Positions 15,308 to 24,785 of a stretch of DNA of 64,000 bases are shown here, one piece after another. A program made the translations under genes and the position numbers. The stretch is taken from positions 101,800 through 165,799 of IMG/VR virus record IMGVR_UViG_3300042402_003111; one strand, 5' to 3'. This DNA is from a virus. Each line of letters starts with the position of its first letter. Positions within the stretch are counted from its first letter, which is position 1. Under the pieces are notes generated by a model. The model was not told where the DNA came from, did no database searches, and was given only the letters and a program-made list of their open reading frames with translations.

Positions 15308-16741
15308 ATGGCAAATGTAATTTTATACAACCAATTAGGATATAGACCACTGATTTGGAGAACTATATCTTGTTATCTATTAGCTCGATGGATCGAAGAA
15401 CATGGTTACACTTGCCAAGTAATAGAATTTACACATTTATTTGATCCAGAAGAATTGTTAGAATATACCAAAATGTTCATCGACGACGATACTATTTTGA
15501 TCGGTGCTAGTTCTAGTATGTGGTCAACATGGAGTTCAGAATTAATGATGAACATACATGCTAAAAAGGTTCCCGAGAGTATATACTTTTCTTTATCTGA
15601 AATAAAAAAAGAATTTCCAAAAATTAAAACAGTTGTAGGAGGTCATAGATTTTATAATCAATTAGAAGATTTAGATGTGTTTGATTACAAATGCATAATC
15701 GACTACGGAGAAGACTGGTTACTTAAATTGTTAGACGAATTAACTGATAAACCATTAGCACAAAAATTAAAAAGAAAATCTTTCGACATTAATACACATA
15801 GATTTGTTTTTAGAGAGCACGATTGTATTTTACCTGGAGAAAGCTTACCTATGGAATGGGGCCGTGGATGTATATTCAAATGTCCTTTCTGCCGTAGTCC
15901 AAACTTAGGTAAAAAAAGCGGGTCCGATGAAAAAAGTGTAGAATTGATGGTAGATGTGTTTACAGAGATGTACGAACGATTTGGAACTACTAGTTATTAT
16001 TTCGTCGATGAAACATTTAATGCTGATGTAAAAAGAATAGAAACTCTACACGAAGTAAGTCAACAATTGCCGTTTCAATTAGAATACATAATTTATGGAA
16101 GAGCTGATTTAATCGATAAGCATCCTCATACTATCGATATGCTTCAAGATTCTGGATTAAGAGCAGTGCTGTTTGGAATAGAAACTTTTCATCCTGAAGG
16201 TGCTAAATTAGTTCTTAAACCGTGGAGTGCAAAAAGAGGAAAAGATTTTTTATTAGAATTAAGAAATCGTTGGAACAAAGTTCATATTGATTGTAGTCTT
16301 ATAGCAGGGTTACCCGGAGTGTCTAACGAATATCATTATGAATTAGCTGATTGGTTTTTAAATTCGAAACTTGGATTTTTTAATTTTAAACCTTTACTTA
16401 TGGTAAAAGGTGCAGAAAGCACTATGAGTACTTGGGAAATAGATTCTTCGAAATTAAAAATTGAATGGCCGGACGAAAAAGAACCTGCCTACTGGGTCTG
16501 GGGAGACACAAACTATGTTAATTCGTATAAGTTAGCTTGCGAATTGAACAGACATATAAGAGTTCAAGATAAGGCGTTTGCATGGAGTTTAGGTGCATTT
16601 ACTGCGTTGGGATTTAAGATGGAACAATTAACCAATTTAGGTACTAAAGAAATATTAAATTTGTGTGGAGATATCTACGATCACGAAGCACGATTATTCA
16701 ACAAATATAAAAGTATGTTAAAATCTATTGCAGGACGTTAA
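15308..16741 (+). CDS. B12-binding-like radical SAM protein 1
   Basis: A 477-residue protein. Residues 1-145 form a Rossmann-like domain similar to cobalamin-binding domains, but the DxHxxG cobalamin motif is not seen. The radical SAM domain follows, with the cluster motif CIFKCPFC (C-x3-C-x2-C) near residue 193. There is no C-terminal Cys cluster of SPASM type. Such proteins catalyse methylation or unusual C-C or C-S chemistry. It is two bases from a paralogue-like second radical SAM gene, suggesting a two-enzyme step. Substrate unknown. Confidence 0.8.
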   Translation: MANVILYNQLGYRPLIWRTISCYLLARWIEEHGYTCQVIEFTHLFDPEELLEYTKMFIDDDTILIGASSSMWSTWSSELMMNIHAKKVPESIYFSLSEIKKEFPKIKTVVGGHRFYNQLEDLDVFDYKCIIDYGEDWLLKLLDELTDKPLAQKLKRKSFDINTHRFVFREHDCILPGESLPMEWGRGCIFKCPFCRSPNLGKKSGSDEKSVELMVDVFTEMYERFGTTSYYFVDETFNADVKRIETLHEVSQQLPFQLEYIIYGRADLIDKHPHTIDMLQDSGLRAVLFGIETFHPEGAKLVLKPWSAKRGKDFLLELRNRWNKVHIDCSLIAGLPGVSNEYHYELADWFLNSKLGFFNFKPLLMVKGAESTMSTWEIDSSKLKIEWPDEKEPAYWVWGDTNYVNSYKLACELNRHIRVQDKAFAWSLGAFTALGFKMEQLTNLGTKEILNLCGDIYDHEARLFNKYKSMLKSIAGR

Positions 16742-16743
16742 CC

Positions 16744-18228
16744 ATGAATCATGCTATTATTATCAGTATTCAAAATGTGTTTATTACGAGAAATCTCGGA
16801 GCACATAAAATTGCTAGTTTTTTAAGAAGTCATGACTGGGACGTAGAAGTAATAGACTATGCTGGATTAATTGGTGTGGAATACATAACAAAGATTGTTA
16901 AAACCAGAGTATCTGATAAAACTATCTTTATAGGTTTCAGTGACACCTGGGGAACTGTGCATCAGCTGGACTTTTCCGAACTTACTAATTGGTTAAGAAA
17001 TAAATTTCCAAGAGTTAAAATAATTGTTGGTGGACAAAAAATTATCAGAAGTCCTATACCAGCAGATTATTATATAGAAGGATATGGCGAAAATGCTATG
17101 ATAGAAGTTATTAAAAACATCTTAGGAACTAATACCGAAAAACTAAAATATACGTTGTACGGAAAAGGTAAGTTAATTAAAGCTACGTTAGATTATCCTT
17201 CTATTTTTATGAAAGATCTTACTTTAAAATATGAAGCAAGAGATTTTATTCAATCTAATGAACAATTAGGTATAGAATGGAGCAGAGGATGTAAATTTAG
17301 TTGCGACTTTTGTACATATCAACCTTTAGGAGTTAAAGGTGACAATTTTAGAGAAGTACAAAATTATGTAGATAATATGAACTATCTTTATGAAAATTTT
17401 GGAGTTACAACCTTTTTCAGTGCCGATAGTACAGCCAATGTTAATCCAGAAAAATTAAAATTACTAGCAGAAGCTACACAATCAAAAATAAATTTCGATC
17501 CTTGGATTATGGCATTTACCAGGATAGACTTAATGATAGCACACCCTGAAACGTGGGATGACATGATTGCTATGGGATATACTGGACATACATACGGAAT
17601 AGAAAGTTTTAATCATCCAACAGGTAAATCGATTAAAAAAGGCATGCATCCAGATAAAGTTAAACAGGGTTTGTTAGATATTGAAAAATATTTTTCGCAA
17701 AGAAGTTTCTATCGTAGTAGAACTACTTTTATCTGTGGGCTTCCGCATGAAACTTACGATAGTTTCCTCAACGGTATAAAATGGATTAGAGATAATTTGG
17801 AATGTTGTGCTCCTACTTTTTATCCTCTGAATATTTACAATCGAAATAAAAGAATAGGAAAAGAATCTAACTCAATATCCGAAAACTATGAAAAATACGG
17901 ATATACTAATTTAAAAGAAGATAATGATACTGATGATGTAATTAACTGGATTAATTATGAAACAGGAACATCATACGAAGGAGCATACGATACGGTCATT
18001 AATCATCCTTTATGTCATAAAGGAGAGTCACTAGTCAGTGCGTGGTTAATTGGAGAACAAAGATTAATTTTTGATTTAGATTTTCAGGAAGCAGCGAACA
18101 AGCGATGGATTGATTCTAGAGAAGCAACGATAGGCTATGCTAACGTCGATTCAGATTTTTGGAAAAATCCAGGAGTTTATGAGTATTTGAAAAAATACGT
18201 AGTTAATAAATTGAACTACAATAAATGA
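16744..18228 (+). CDS. B12-binding-like radical SAM protein 2
   Basis: A 494-residue protein with the same architecture as its neighbour: N-terminal Rossmann-like domain, then the radical SAM motif CKFSCDFC near residue 185 preceded by GIEWSRG, and an alpha-helical C-terminal part. No DxHxxG motif is visible. Shared architecture but modest similarity suggests divergence after an old duplication. It is followed by a hairpin and an amidotransferase-like gene, so all three may act in one modification pathway. Confidence 0.8.
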   Translation: MNHAIIISIQNVFITRNLGAHKIASFLRSHDWDVEVIDYAGLIGVEYITKIVKTRVSDKTIFIGFSDTWGTVHQLDFSELTNWLRNKFPRVKIIVGGQKIIRSPIPADYYIEGYGENAMIEVIKNILGTNTEKLKYTLYGKGKLIKATLDYPSIFMKDLTLKYEARDFIQSNEQLGIEWSRGCKFSCDFCTYQPLGVKGDNFREVQNYVDNMNYLYENFGVTTFFSADSTANVNPEKLKLLAEATQSKINFDPWIMAFTRIDLMIAHPETWDDMIAMGYTGHTYGIESFNHPTGKSIKKGMHPDKVKQGLLDIEKYFSQRSFYRSRTTFICGLPHETYDSFLNGIKWIRDNLECCAPTFYPLNIYNRNKRIGKESNSISENYEKYGYTNLKEDNDTDDVINWINYETGTSYEGAYDTVINHPLCHKGESLVSAWLIGEQRLIFDLDFQEAANKRWIDSREATIGYANVDSDFWKNPGVYEYLKKYVVNKLNYNK

Positions 18229-18256
18229 TAAATATAGTTATATGCTAATATAACTA
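18227..18256 (+). promoter_or_regulatory. GATAAATA element plus 9-pair hairpin before the 18258 start
   Basis: GATAAATA at 18227-18234 is followed by TAGTTATAT (18235-18243), loop GCTA and ATATAACTA (18248-18256), one base before the ATG. A start from the late-like element would fall in the 5' arm, so the hairpin would form only in read-through transcripts. Confidence 0.4.
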
Positions 18257-18257
18257 A

Positions 18258-18905
18258 ATGAAACCAAAAATAGCATTATTTCTACATCAACCTAAAGCCA
18301 GCATCCAAAGCGGTAACGGTATAATAACCGCTTTAAGTTCACACTACGATTTTAAAATATTCACAAAACATGAAATAGAACGAGGGTTTTTTAAAGACGT
18401 AGACATTGTGGCTTTTCCTGGAGGATTCGGAGACAGCGATAGCTATGATTACTTACTACAACATCATGTAAAACAAATCAGAAGATTCGTACAACGTGGA
18501 GGAAAATATCTTGGTATCTGTATGGGAGCGTATTGGGCTGATCAAGATTACTTCAATTTATTAGAAGGTGCTCGCGCTGTACAATATATCAAACGTCCTA
18601 GTACAGATACAAAACGTCCACACGCTAAAGCTATCGATGTTAAATGGCAACGCAAACCTCATAAAATGTTTTTCTACGATGGTTGTGCTATTGTAGGAGA
18701 TCGCTCAAAATTTAAAACTATTGCCACTTACGCTAATGGCGATCCTATGGCCATAATTCAAAACAACATAGGTCTAATAGGGTGTCATCCAGAAAGTGAA
18801 CGACATTGGTATGATGACTATTCTTGGATGCCTCGTCATTGGCATAGAGGTGCTCATCATAAACTACTATTAGACTTTGTTAACCAATTGATGGAAAATA
18901 ATTAA
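18258..18905 (+). CDS. Class I glutamine amidotransferase-like protein (BPL_N type)
   Basis: A 215-residue protein. The nucleophile-elbow segment LGICMGAYWA puts a Cys near residue 95 after AFPGGFGDSDSY, and the likely His/Glu of the triad lie in IGCHPESERHWY near residue 176. The closest recognised fold is the biotin-protein-ligase N-terminal type GATase1. It could hydrolyse Gln or act as a peptidase-like enzyme. It may act with the two upstream radical SAM proteins. Substrate unknown. Confidence 0.7.
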   Translation: MKPKIALFLHQPKASIQSGNGIITALSSHYDFKIFTKHEIERGFFKDVDIVAFPGGFGDSDSYDYLLQHHVKQIRRFVQRGGKYLGICMGAYWADQDYFNLLEGARAVQYIKRPSTDTKRPHAKAIDVKWQRKPHKMFFYDGCAIVGDRSKFKTIATYANGDPMAIIQNNIGLIGCHPESERHWYDDYSWMPRHWHRGAHHKLLLDFVNQLMENN

Positions 18906-18907
18906 GT

Positions 18908-18941
18908 TTGTAATACGCTTGTAATCTTTGTGTGTTTAAAT
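18908..18941 (+). promoter_or_regulatory. Pho box and -10 upstream of pstS
   Basis: Two 7-base direct repeats TTGTAAT are separated by ACGC (18908-18925), the 7+4+7 layout of a PhoB site. TTTAAAT lies 9-10 bases downstream as a likely -10. PhoB sites replace the -35, so host phosphate starvation should activate this operon. Confidence 0.7.
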
Positions 18942-18987
18942 AGATGTGTAGAAAAAGATTTCTACATAATCAAATAGGAGACACACA

Positions 18988-20013
18988 ATGCGAAATCTTA
19001 TCGCAACAGTTTTATTAGCAGTATCCTCTCTAGCATCCGCAGCAGATTTAACCGGAGCAGGTGCTACATTTCCATATCCAATCTACAGTAAATGGGCCGA
19101 AGCATACAAAGCCGCGACTGGTATTGGTTTAAATTATCAATCAATTGGCTCTGGCGGTGGTATCCGTCAAATCAAAGCTAAGATTGTAGACTTTGGTGCT
19201 AGTGACATGCCACTAAAACAAGATGAATTAGACAAAGAAGGTCTAATGCAATTTCCTGCTATTATAGGCGGTGTTGTGCCAATCGTTAACATCGATGGTG
19301 TTGCTGCTGGACAACTTAGACTTACTTCGGACGTTATTGCTGATATCTATATGGGCAAGATTACCAAGTGGGATCATCCTAGTATCACAGCAATTAATCC
19401 AGGACTTAAATTACCTAACGCAAATATCTCTGTGGTTCACCGCAGTGATGGTTCAGGCACAACCTTTATATGGACTAACTGGTTAAGCAAAACTAATCCA
19501 GAATGGGCAGATAAAGTTAAGGATGGTACAGCAGTTAAATGGCCGGTAGGTGTAGGCGGTAAAGGCAATGAAGGTGTAAGTGCTGTAGTTCAACAGTTAA
19601 AAAATAGTATCGGTTATGTAGAATATGCCTATGCTAAACGCAACAAGATTCCACACGCACAAGTCAAAAATCGTGATGGTAACTTTGTACAGCCTAGCGA
19701 TGACACATTCAAGGCCGCAGCAGCCAACGCAGACTGGAACAGTGCTCCAGGCATGTATTTGTTGCTTACAGATCAAAAAGGTAAGGATGCTTGGCCTATC
19801 ACTGGTGCTAGTTTTATCCTTATGCACAAGCAACAAGCTGACGCATTAACGGGTCGTGCAGTTCTTAAATTCTTTGATTGGAGTTACAAGAACGGTGCCA
19901 AGATGAGTGAAGATTTAGAATATGTTCACTTGCCGCAGTCAGTTATCAAATTAGTACAGGATAACTGGAAACGGGATCTTAAAGGTCCGGACAACAATCC
20001 AATTTGGAAATAA
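18988..20013 (+). CDS. pstS: Phosphate-binding protein PstS
   Basis: A 341-residue protein with a Sec signal peptide (cleavage near ASAADL). Family segments: GAGATFPYPIY, GSGGGIRQI, FGASDMPL, VHRSDGSGTTF and GNEGVSAVV, which hold the phosphate ligands. PstS delivers periplasmic phosphate to the PstCAB transporter; no pstCAB is seen, so host permease is used. It is preceded by a Pho box and followed nine bases later by an OprP-type porin, forming a phosphate uptake pair. Confidence 0.95.
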   Translation: MRNLIATVLLAVSSLASAADLTGAGATFPYPIYSKWAEAYKAATGIGLNYQSIGSGGGIRQIKAKIVDFGASDMPLKQDELDKEGLMQFPAIIGGVVPIVNIDGVAAGQLRLTSDVIADIYMGKITKWDHPSITAINPGLKLPNANISVVHRSDGSGTTFIWTNWLSKTNPEWADKVKDGTAVKWPVGVGGKGNEGVSAVVQQLKNSIGYVEYAYAKRNKIPHAQVKNRDGNFVQPSDDTFKAAAANADWNSAPGMYLLLTDQKGKDAWPITGASFILMHKQQADALTGRAVLKFFDWSYKNGAKMSEDLEYVHLPQSVIKLVQDNWKRDLKGPDNNPIWK

Positions 20014-20022
20014 GGGATAGAC

Positions 20023-21426
20023 ATGAAAAAAATTACGATCATAGCTGCTATGGCCTTGTGCTTTGCAGCACCGGCTGTTGCAGATGAATATAAAGACACA
20101 CTTGATATTCTACTACAAAAAGGTATTATTACTCAACAAGAGTACAACACAAAAATTGAAGCACACGCAGAGCGTTTAGAGAACAAACAGTTTAATGCTG
20201 CTCGTATTGATAAAGATTTGCGTGATAACAACAATTCAAGATTTACAAAGGCTAATGATGGGTCAGTCACTGAAAACGGAATCGGACTTAAAAGTAAAGA
20301 TGGCAACAATACCGTCCAACTTACAGGTAGACTACATATGGACTATCGTCAGTACTCCCCGGATTACGGTACAGGTCAAACCACGGATTCGTATCAAAAC
20401 ACCGCTGAAGCACGACGAGCCAGATTTGGAATAAGAGGACAGTTTGCCAAAGATTTCAAATATCAATTGTTAGCAAACTTTGGTGCAAGCGATGGTTTTA
20501 GTTCCACATCAAGTACAGCAGATGAAATGTGGGTTAACTGGGCTGCTAATCCTGAAATGCAATTTCAATTTGGTTTGTTTAAAATGCCTTTCAGTTTAGA
20601 ACAAATGACTAGTTCAAACAATCTAGATTTTATGGAGCGTAGTTTGATTGGTCAAAACGATAGCGAATTAATTCCTGCTAAAGAAACCGGATTCATGCTA
20701 CACGGTATTCCTAAACCTGGATTAACATACGCTCTAGCATTAAGCAGAGGCAAGAGTAATAAGAGTGCCGAGTTTGATGGCTTTGATTACATTGGTCGTA
20801 TAACCACAAACATTGCTGAACTAACCGGAAGCAAAGCATATACAGCACACTTAGGTGCTGCTTACAGTACAGGCGAAATTAAAAGTGGTGTTATTCCAGT
20901 AAGTGGCAGAACAGAGTCACGTATGCAGTCAGCATGGTTCACCGGGTCCGCCCTTAGCGATGCGACTACAAGAACACGACAGGGACTCGAAGCTGCATTT
21001 GCTTATAATGCTTTTAAGGTACAGGGCGAACAGTTCCAATTCAATTATGATCCAGCAACAGGCAACGATCAGAAAATAAATGGATACTATGTTCAAGCTG
21101 TGTACAACCTAACAGGAGAATCACACGCTTATAAAGATGGCGCATTTGGTTGGATCAAACCAAACAATCCCGTTGACAAAGGTGGTCGTGGTGCTTGGCA
21201 AGTGGGTGTGCGTATGAGTGAGTTTGATGCCAGCGACATATCAGTAGCAACAGGCAAATCTAATCGTGCTACTGCAATGACTTACGGTATCACTTGGTTC
21301 TGTACAGATAATCTACGTTTTATGTTAAATTATGTAGACACAAAGTTTGACAGTCTGGTAGGCAGTTCAGGTAGTCGTGTAAACGGTGACCGTGCTGTAA
21401 TGTTTAGAAGCCAACTTAGTTTTTAA
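20023..21426 (+). CDS. Phosphate-selective porin, OprO/OprP family
   Basis: A 467-residue protein with signal peptide (cleavage after AVA) and an N-terminal coiled-coil or periplasmic segment. A beta-barrel of the Porin_O_P type follows: GRLHMDYRQY, ARRARFGIRGQF, FGLFKMPFSLEQMTSS and repeated aromatic strands. It ends in Phe (RSQLSF), the BAM recognition signal, so it should insert in the outer membrane. It would raise phosphate influx for PstS. A porin for nutrient uptake encoded by a phage is unusual. Confidence 0.88.
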   Translation: MKKITIIAAMALCFAAPAVADEYKDTLDILLQKGIITQQEYNTKIEAHAERLENKQFNAARIDKDLRDNNNSRFTKANDGSVTENGIGLKSKDGNNTVQLTGRLHMDYRQYSPDYGTGQTTDSYQNTAEARRARFGIRGQFAKDFKYQLLANFGASDGFSSTSSTADEMWVNWAANPEMQFQFGLFKMPFSLEQMTSSNNLDFMERSLIGQNDSELIPAKETGFMLHGIPKPGLTYALALSRGKSNKSAEFDGFDYIGRITTNIAELTGSKAYTAHLGAAYSTGEIKSGVIPVSGRTESRMQSAWFTGSALSDATTRTRQGLEAAFAYNAFKVQGEQFQFNYDPATGNDQKINGYYVQAVYNLTGESHAYKDGAFGWIKPNNPVDKGGRGAWQVGVRMSEFDASDISVATGKSNRATAMTYGITWFCTDNLRFMLNYVDTKFDSLVGSSGSRVNGDRAVMFRSQLSF

Positions 21427-21471
21427 ATCGAGCACACTTATAGAGTGCTGCGGGAACTCGTAACCCGTAAT

Positions 21472-21496
21472 AAAAAGGACCTATAGGTCCTTTTTT
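21472..21496 (+). terminator. Terminator of the pstS-porin operon
   Basis: AAAAAGGACC pairs with GGTCCTTTTT around TATA, followed by a T run. Confidence 0.9.
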
Positions 21497-21565
21497 ATTG
21501 ATTAAACACTCACACTATTCTTGTTCATAACTCCTTAAATAAAATAAGTTGGGAGCGAATCAACT

Positions 21566-22453
21566 ATGAAGAAGTATATAACAATAATAATGTGGGCGTT
21601 AATTTCAAATGTCTATGCCCAAACATATGATAGTAGCACATTAGTAGATACAAATAGCACTAGTACAAGCACCAGCACGGTTAACAGTAACAGCACAAGC
21701 ACCAGTACCAGTACGAATGTAAACACCACAGATGTGAACAGCACTAGCACAAACACGAATAACAATAATAATACCAGTACAAGCACTAATACAAATTATA
21801 ATATAAACAGTGGTACACAGACTTTTAATAATAACAACGTAAACACATCTACTAGTACTAGTACCAATACAAATAATAACGTGAACACCGGTGATATGAC
21901 TAACAGAAATATCAATACCGGTGATATGACTAATCGTAATATACAAAGTGGCGGGTTGAATAATACAAATACAAATAATAATATTAATACTGGTGATATG
22001 ACCAATAGAAATATTAATGACAGTAATATAACACAGAAAGTTATACAACCTCCGCCGACTGCTATTGCTCCGGCAATGATGAGTGGCGGTAATAATGACT
22101 TATGTACTACAGGAACTAGTGGTGCTGTACAAACACAGATACTAGGTATCAGTAGTGGAGGTACAATACGTGATATGAATTGCGAAAGATTAAAGAATGC
22201 CAAGACACTTTATGATATGGGAATGAAAGTTGCTGCGGTGTCTATTATGTGTCAAGATCGTAGAGTTTTTGATGCTATGTGGAATGCTGGTACACCTTGT
22301 CCTTACGAGGGTGTAATTGGCGAGCAGGCTCGCGTGGCATGGAACGAAAATACCAACAAGTGGCCAAAATACGAGGAACCAAAGAGTGATGATTTCTATA
22401 AGAAAACTGGTTGGGGTGCTTTACTTGGCATCCTTCTTTTCAGTTTGTTCTAA
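21566..22453 (+). CDS. Secreted low-complexity Asn/Ser/Thr-repeat protein
   Basis: A 295-residue protein with a signal peptide (cleavage near VYAQ). Residues 25-150 are almost only Asn, Ser and Thr, with four near-identical NINTGDMTNR-type units. The C-terminal third is a normal globular domain with several Cys (NCERLKNAKTLYDMG, PCPYEG) and ends in a hydrophobic helix. It may be a surface-exposed or spanin-like linker protein or adhesin. Coding overlaps the next gene by 65 bases. Confidence 0.6.
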   Translation: MKKYITIIMWALISNVYAQTYDSSTLVDTNSTSTSTSTVNSNSTSTSTSTNVNTTDVNSTSTNTNNNNNTSTSTNTNYNINSGTQTFNNNNVNTSTSTSTNTNNNVNTGDMTNRNINTGDMTNRNIQSGGLNNTNTNNNINTGDMTNRNINDSNITQKVIQPPPTAIAPAMMSGGNNDLCTTGTSGAVQTQILGISSGGTIRDMNCERLKNAKTLYDMGMKVAAVSIMCQDRRVFDAMWNAGTPCPYEGVIGEQARVAWNENTNKWPKYEEPKSDDFYKKTGWGALLGILLFSLF

Positions 22454-23939
22454 CGCTCAGGAATTAGATCCTTCACAGGTCTATACTACTAATAATTTAG
22501 TAGGTAATACTGGAAATGCTTGGTCCGGCTGTTATACCAACCAGAGTGGATCTTTCTGGGGAGGAACATCAGGTGGTCCTTGTCCAGGCTACGATTCCAG
22601 TACTGGACAAATTATTTTTAGTTATGGCCAATATACTCTAAGTCAGACTATAGCCATTAATCAAGCATTGGCCAATGCTGGCACAGGTTTACAAATTAAT
22701 GGCTATAATTATTCTTGGAGTGTAAAAAATTCTAACATTAACGGACAGCAACCAGGCGGGTTTGATCCTATCACCTACGTTGATGTTAATCTTTATAGTA
22801 ATACAGGTTCATTATTAGTTAATGACAGATACAATTATGGCTATCATATTCCAAGTTGGACCACATTCTCTGGTACAAGAAACTACGATACACCATATTC
22901 TCTAGCAGCATTAGGTAATATTCAACTGGCAGTAACCGCCAAAGACTCAGGGTTCTGGGCAGGATATTATGGTCCAGAATTTATGAATTTTAATCTTAGT
23001 TTAAATTATAAACTAGATCCTTGTGTAGGAAATCCTCTCTACAGTCCTGCCTGCCCAGGATACGGTGCTGCTTTTGTAGCATCATTAAGTCCTAGTACTT
23101 CAACAAGCACACCTACAGTAAACTATAACTCCTCTTCTGGATATACTAGTGTAACATTAACACCTGATAGCACACGTACTGACCCTACAGTACAAAATGC
23201 TGGCGGTGTTGAAATGACTACTACAGGCTCTATTAGTGCTCCTGACGGTGTGCCTACTGTGAGTAAAGAAGCAGTAGTGGCAGCTAATAATCAAAGTCAA
23301 ACGCAGGAACGTGAAAAACGTGAAGTTAACCCAATGGCTTTAAGCATAGCATTAAACACCATAAGACGAAACGCAGAAAGAGAACAGAACATAGTTAGGG
23401 ATGTACTACAACGTAATGAAACTACTGCCCTACAAAATCGTGTCGGTCAGGATGCTTTAGTAGGAGATTTAGTTAGTCGTACACAAGAACAAAGTCAAAA
23501 CATAGCTTTAAGTATAACAGTTAACAGTGCATTATCTATAACTACTAACACTAGTAGACCTAATCAAGAAACAGCACAGACACGTAATGAAGATTCTACT
23601 GGGCAAGGATTATCTACATTTGGACCAATGAGTAATTTACAAAATATCATGCAACCCAGACTACCTGAAACTGCTACTAAAGAAAATGCTACTAGTTCAG
23701 TAAATAAAAATGTACAACCAAACACAGCAGCTGGCAACGTAGATATAGCATCAATAGCACAGACACCAGCAGGGTTTGAAACATATATGAATAGTATGAG
23801 AGATGGACAGTTTTACGCACCTAAAGAAATATATAAAGGTCAGCGTACAGTAGATAACGCAAGAGCCGAGCGTTTTTTAAACGGCAAAAGCGATGTTCTA
23901 CATCAAATGATGATAGAGCAACAATATAACTTAAGATAA
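22389..23939 (+). CDS. Large secreted protein, unknown
   Basis: A 516-residue protein. I start at ATG 22389, which gives a clean signal peptide (MISIRKLVGVLYLASFF..., cleavage after SNA); the upstream ATG 22317 would not. The N-terminal domain is Gly/Tyr/Asn-rich and beta-like, then a Thr/Ser linker and a helical Gln/Asn-rich C-terminus. It overlaps the Asn/Ser/Thr-repeat gene and probably works with it in the host envelope or virion. Confidence 0.55.
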   Translation: MISIRKLVGVLYLASFFSVCSNAQELDPSQVYTTNNLVGNTGNAWSGCYTNQSGSFWGGTSGGPCPGYDSSTGQIIFSYGQYTLSQTIAINQALANAGTGLQINGYNYSWSVKNSNINGQQPGGFDPITYVDVNLYSNTGSLLVNDRYNYGYHIPSWTTFSGTRNYDTPYSLAALGNIQLAVTAKDSGFWAGYYGPEFMNFNLSLNYKLDPCVGNPLYSPACPGYGAAFVASLSPSTSTSTPTVNYNSSSGYTSVTLTPDSTRTDPTVQNAGGVEMTTTGSISAPDGVPTVSKEAVVAANNQSQTQEREKREVNPMALSIALNTIRRNAEREQNIVRDVLQRNETTALQNRVGQDALVGDLVSRTQEQSQNIALSITVNSALSITTNTSRPNQETAQTRNEDSTGQGLSTFGPMSNLQNIMQPRLPETATKENATSSVNKNVQPNTAAGNVDIASIAQTPAGFETYMNSMRDGQFYAPKEIYKGQRTVDNARAERFLNGKSDVLHQMMIEQQYNLR

Positions 23940-23949
23940 GGGGACCACT

Positions 23950-24087
23950 ATGTTAGAAACATTATTTTGGATCGTAGTCGGAGCATTTGTAGGTTGGAAC
24001 TTACCGCAACCAAGTTGGGCAAAAAGTTTTCAAGAAAAAAACTTACAAAAATACATCAATATGATTCCATTCATTACTAAAAAATAA
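23950..24087 (+). CDS. Small membrane protein (45 aa)
   Basis: A short ORF starting MLETLFWIVVGAFVGW, with one hydrophobic helix at residues 3-20 and a Lys-rich tail. It lies ten bases after the secreted protein, with GGGGACC as a possible ribosome site. No family recognised. Confidence 0.45.
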   Translation: MLETLFWIVVGAFVGWNLPQPSWAKSFQEKNLQKYINMIPFITKK

Positions 24088-24098
24088 GGAGGCGTTAT

Positions 24099-24122
24099 GA
24101 ATTTTTCTCTAGAGAAAAATTC
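24099..24122. repeat. Perfect 24-base palindrome
   Basis: GAATTTTTCTCT joined directly to AGAGAAAAATTC, with no spacer. It lies between two small membrane-protein genes. It could be an operator or an mRNA hairpin. Confidence 0.6.
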
Positions 24123-24135
24123 GTAAAGAAACAAA

Positions 24136-24759
24136 ATGTCAAATAAAAATATAGACGAACAAGTAGACAAATTAGAAGAAGCAGCAGAAAAGTATGCCAG
24201 TGCTAACACTGTTATCAGTATTGGTGGTTATGAATTTACTCCTGCTAAATTAATGATAGCCGGCACTATTGTTAGTACCATACTAGGTGGTCTTTATGGA
24301 GCATTCGAAGTTTATAAAGACTATATGGATATGAAAGATAAAATAGCAAACTATGTAGCACCTGATCTCAGTGAACTAGAAAAGAAATTAGAAGTCATTG
24401 AAGCTAGCGTAAACAAGAGCACAGAATATACACAAGATATCAAAAATGATTTAAAAAATGATATACGTCGTTTAGAAACTGTGGTAGAGAATGTGGAGCG
24501 TAGTAGCAAAAGTGGACTACGTGATGCTGACCAAACAGTAAACAGTACAAAAAAAGAAGTAGATTCGGCTGTAAAAGAAATACGTAAAGAAAGTGACAAT
24601 GCTATTAAAGACATACGTCGTTACAGCGATCAAACTATTAAAGAAATTAATCAAGAACTTACACGTAACCAAAAAGAAACACAGCAAGAAATCAAACAAC
24701 TTCGTCGAGAAATCGATGATAAGATCAAAAAAGCCTTAGACAATCCGCTAGCCAATTAA
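24136..24759 (+). CDS. Membrane-anchored coiled-coil protein
   Basis: A 207-residue protein with one hydrophobic segment at about residues 38-57 (LMIAGTIVSTILGGLYGAF) and a long charged coiled coil to the C-terminus with heptad-like Lys/Glu/Ile patterns. Probably a scaffold at the inner membrane. No family recognised. It is followed by a terminator. Confidence 0.6.
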   Translation: MSNKNIDEQVDKLEEAAEKYASANTVISIGGYEFTPAKLMIAGTIVSTILGGLYGAFEVYKDYMDMKDKIANYVAPDLSELEKKLEVIEASVNKSTEYTQDIKNDLKNDIRRLETVVENVERSSKSGLRDADQTVNSTKKEVDSAVKEIRKESDNAIKDIRRYSDQTIKEINQELTRNQKETQQEIKQLRREIDDKIKKALDNPLAN

Positions 24760-24785
24760 TTAAAGGACCTTTCGGTCCTTTAATT
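24760..24785 (+). terminator. Intrinsic terminator
   Basis: TTAAAGGACC pairs with GGTCCTTTAA around TTTC, followed by a T-rich stretch. The near-palindromic flanks could work in both directions. Confidence 0.8.

Noticed and set aside
15308-18228. Radical SAM genes considered as PqqE for the pqqA peptide
   Set aside because: Both have an N-terminal Rossmann-like domain and lack a C-terminal SPASM Cys cluster, unlike PqqE.
21641-22203. Long antisense ORFs and repeat tract resembling a CRISPR array
   Set aside because: The repeats are imperfect codon-level repeats of an Asn/Ser/Thr protein, with no conserved direct repeat and no unique spacers.
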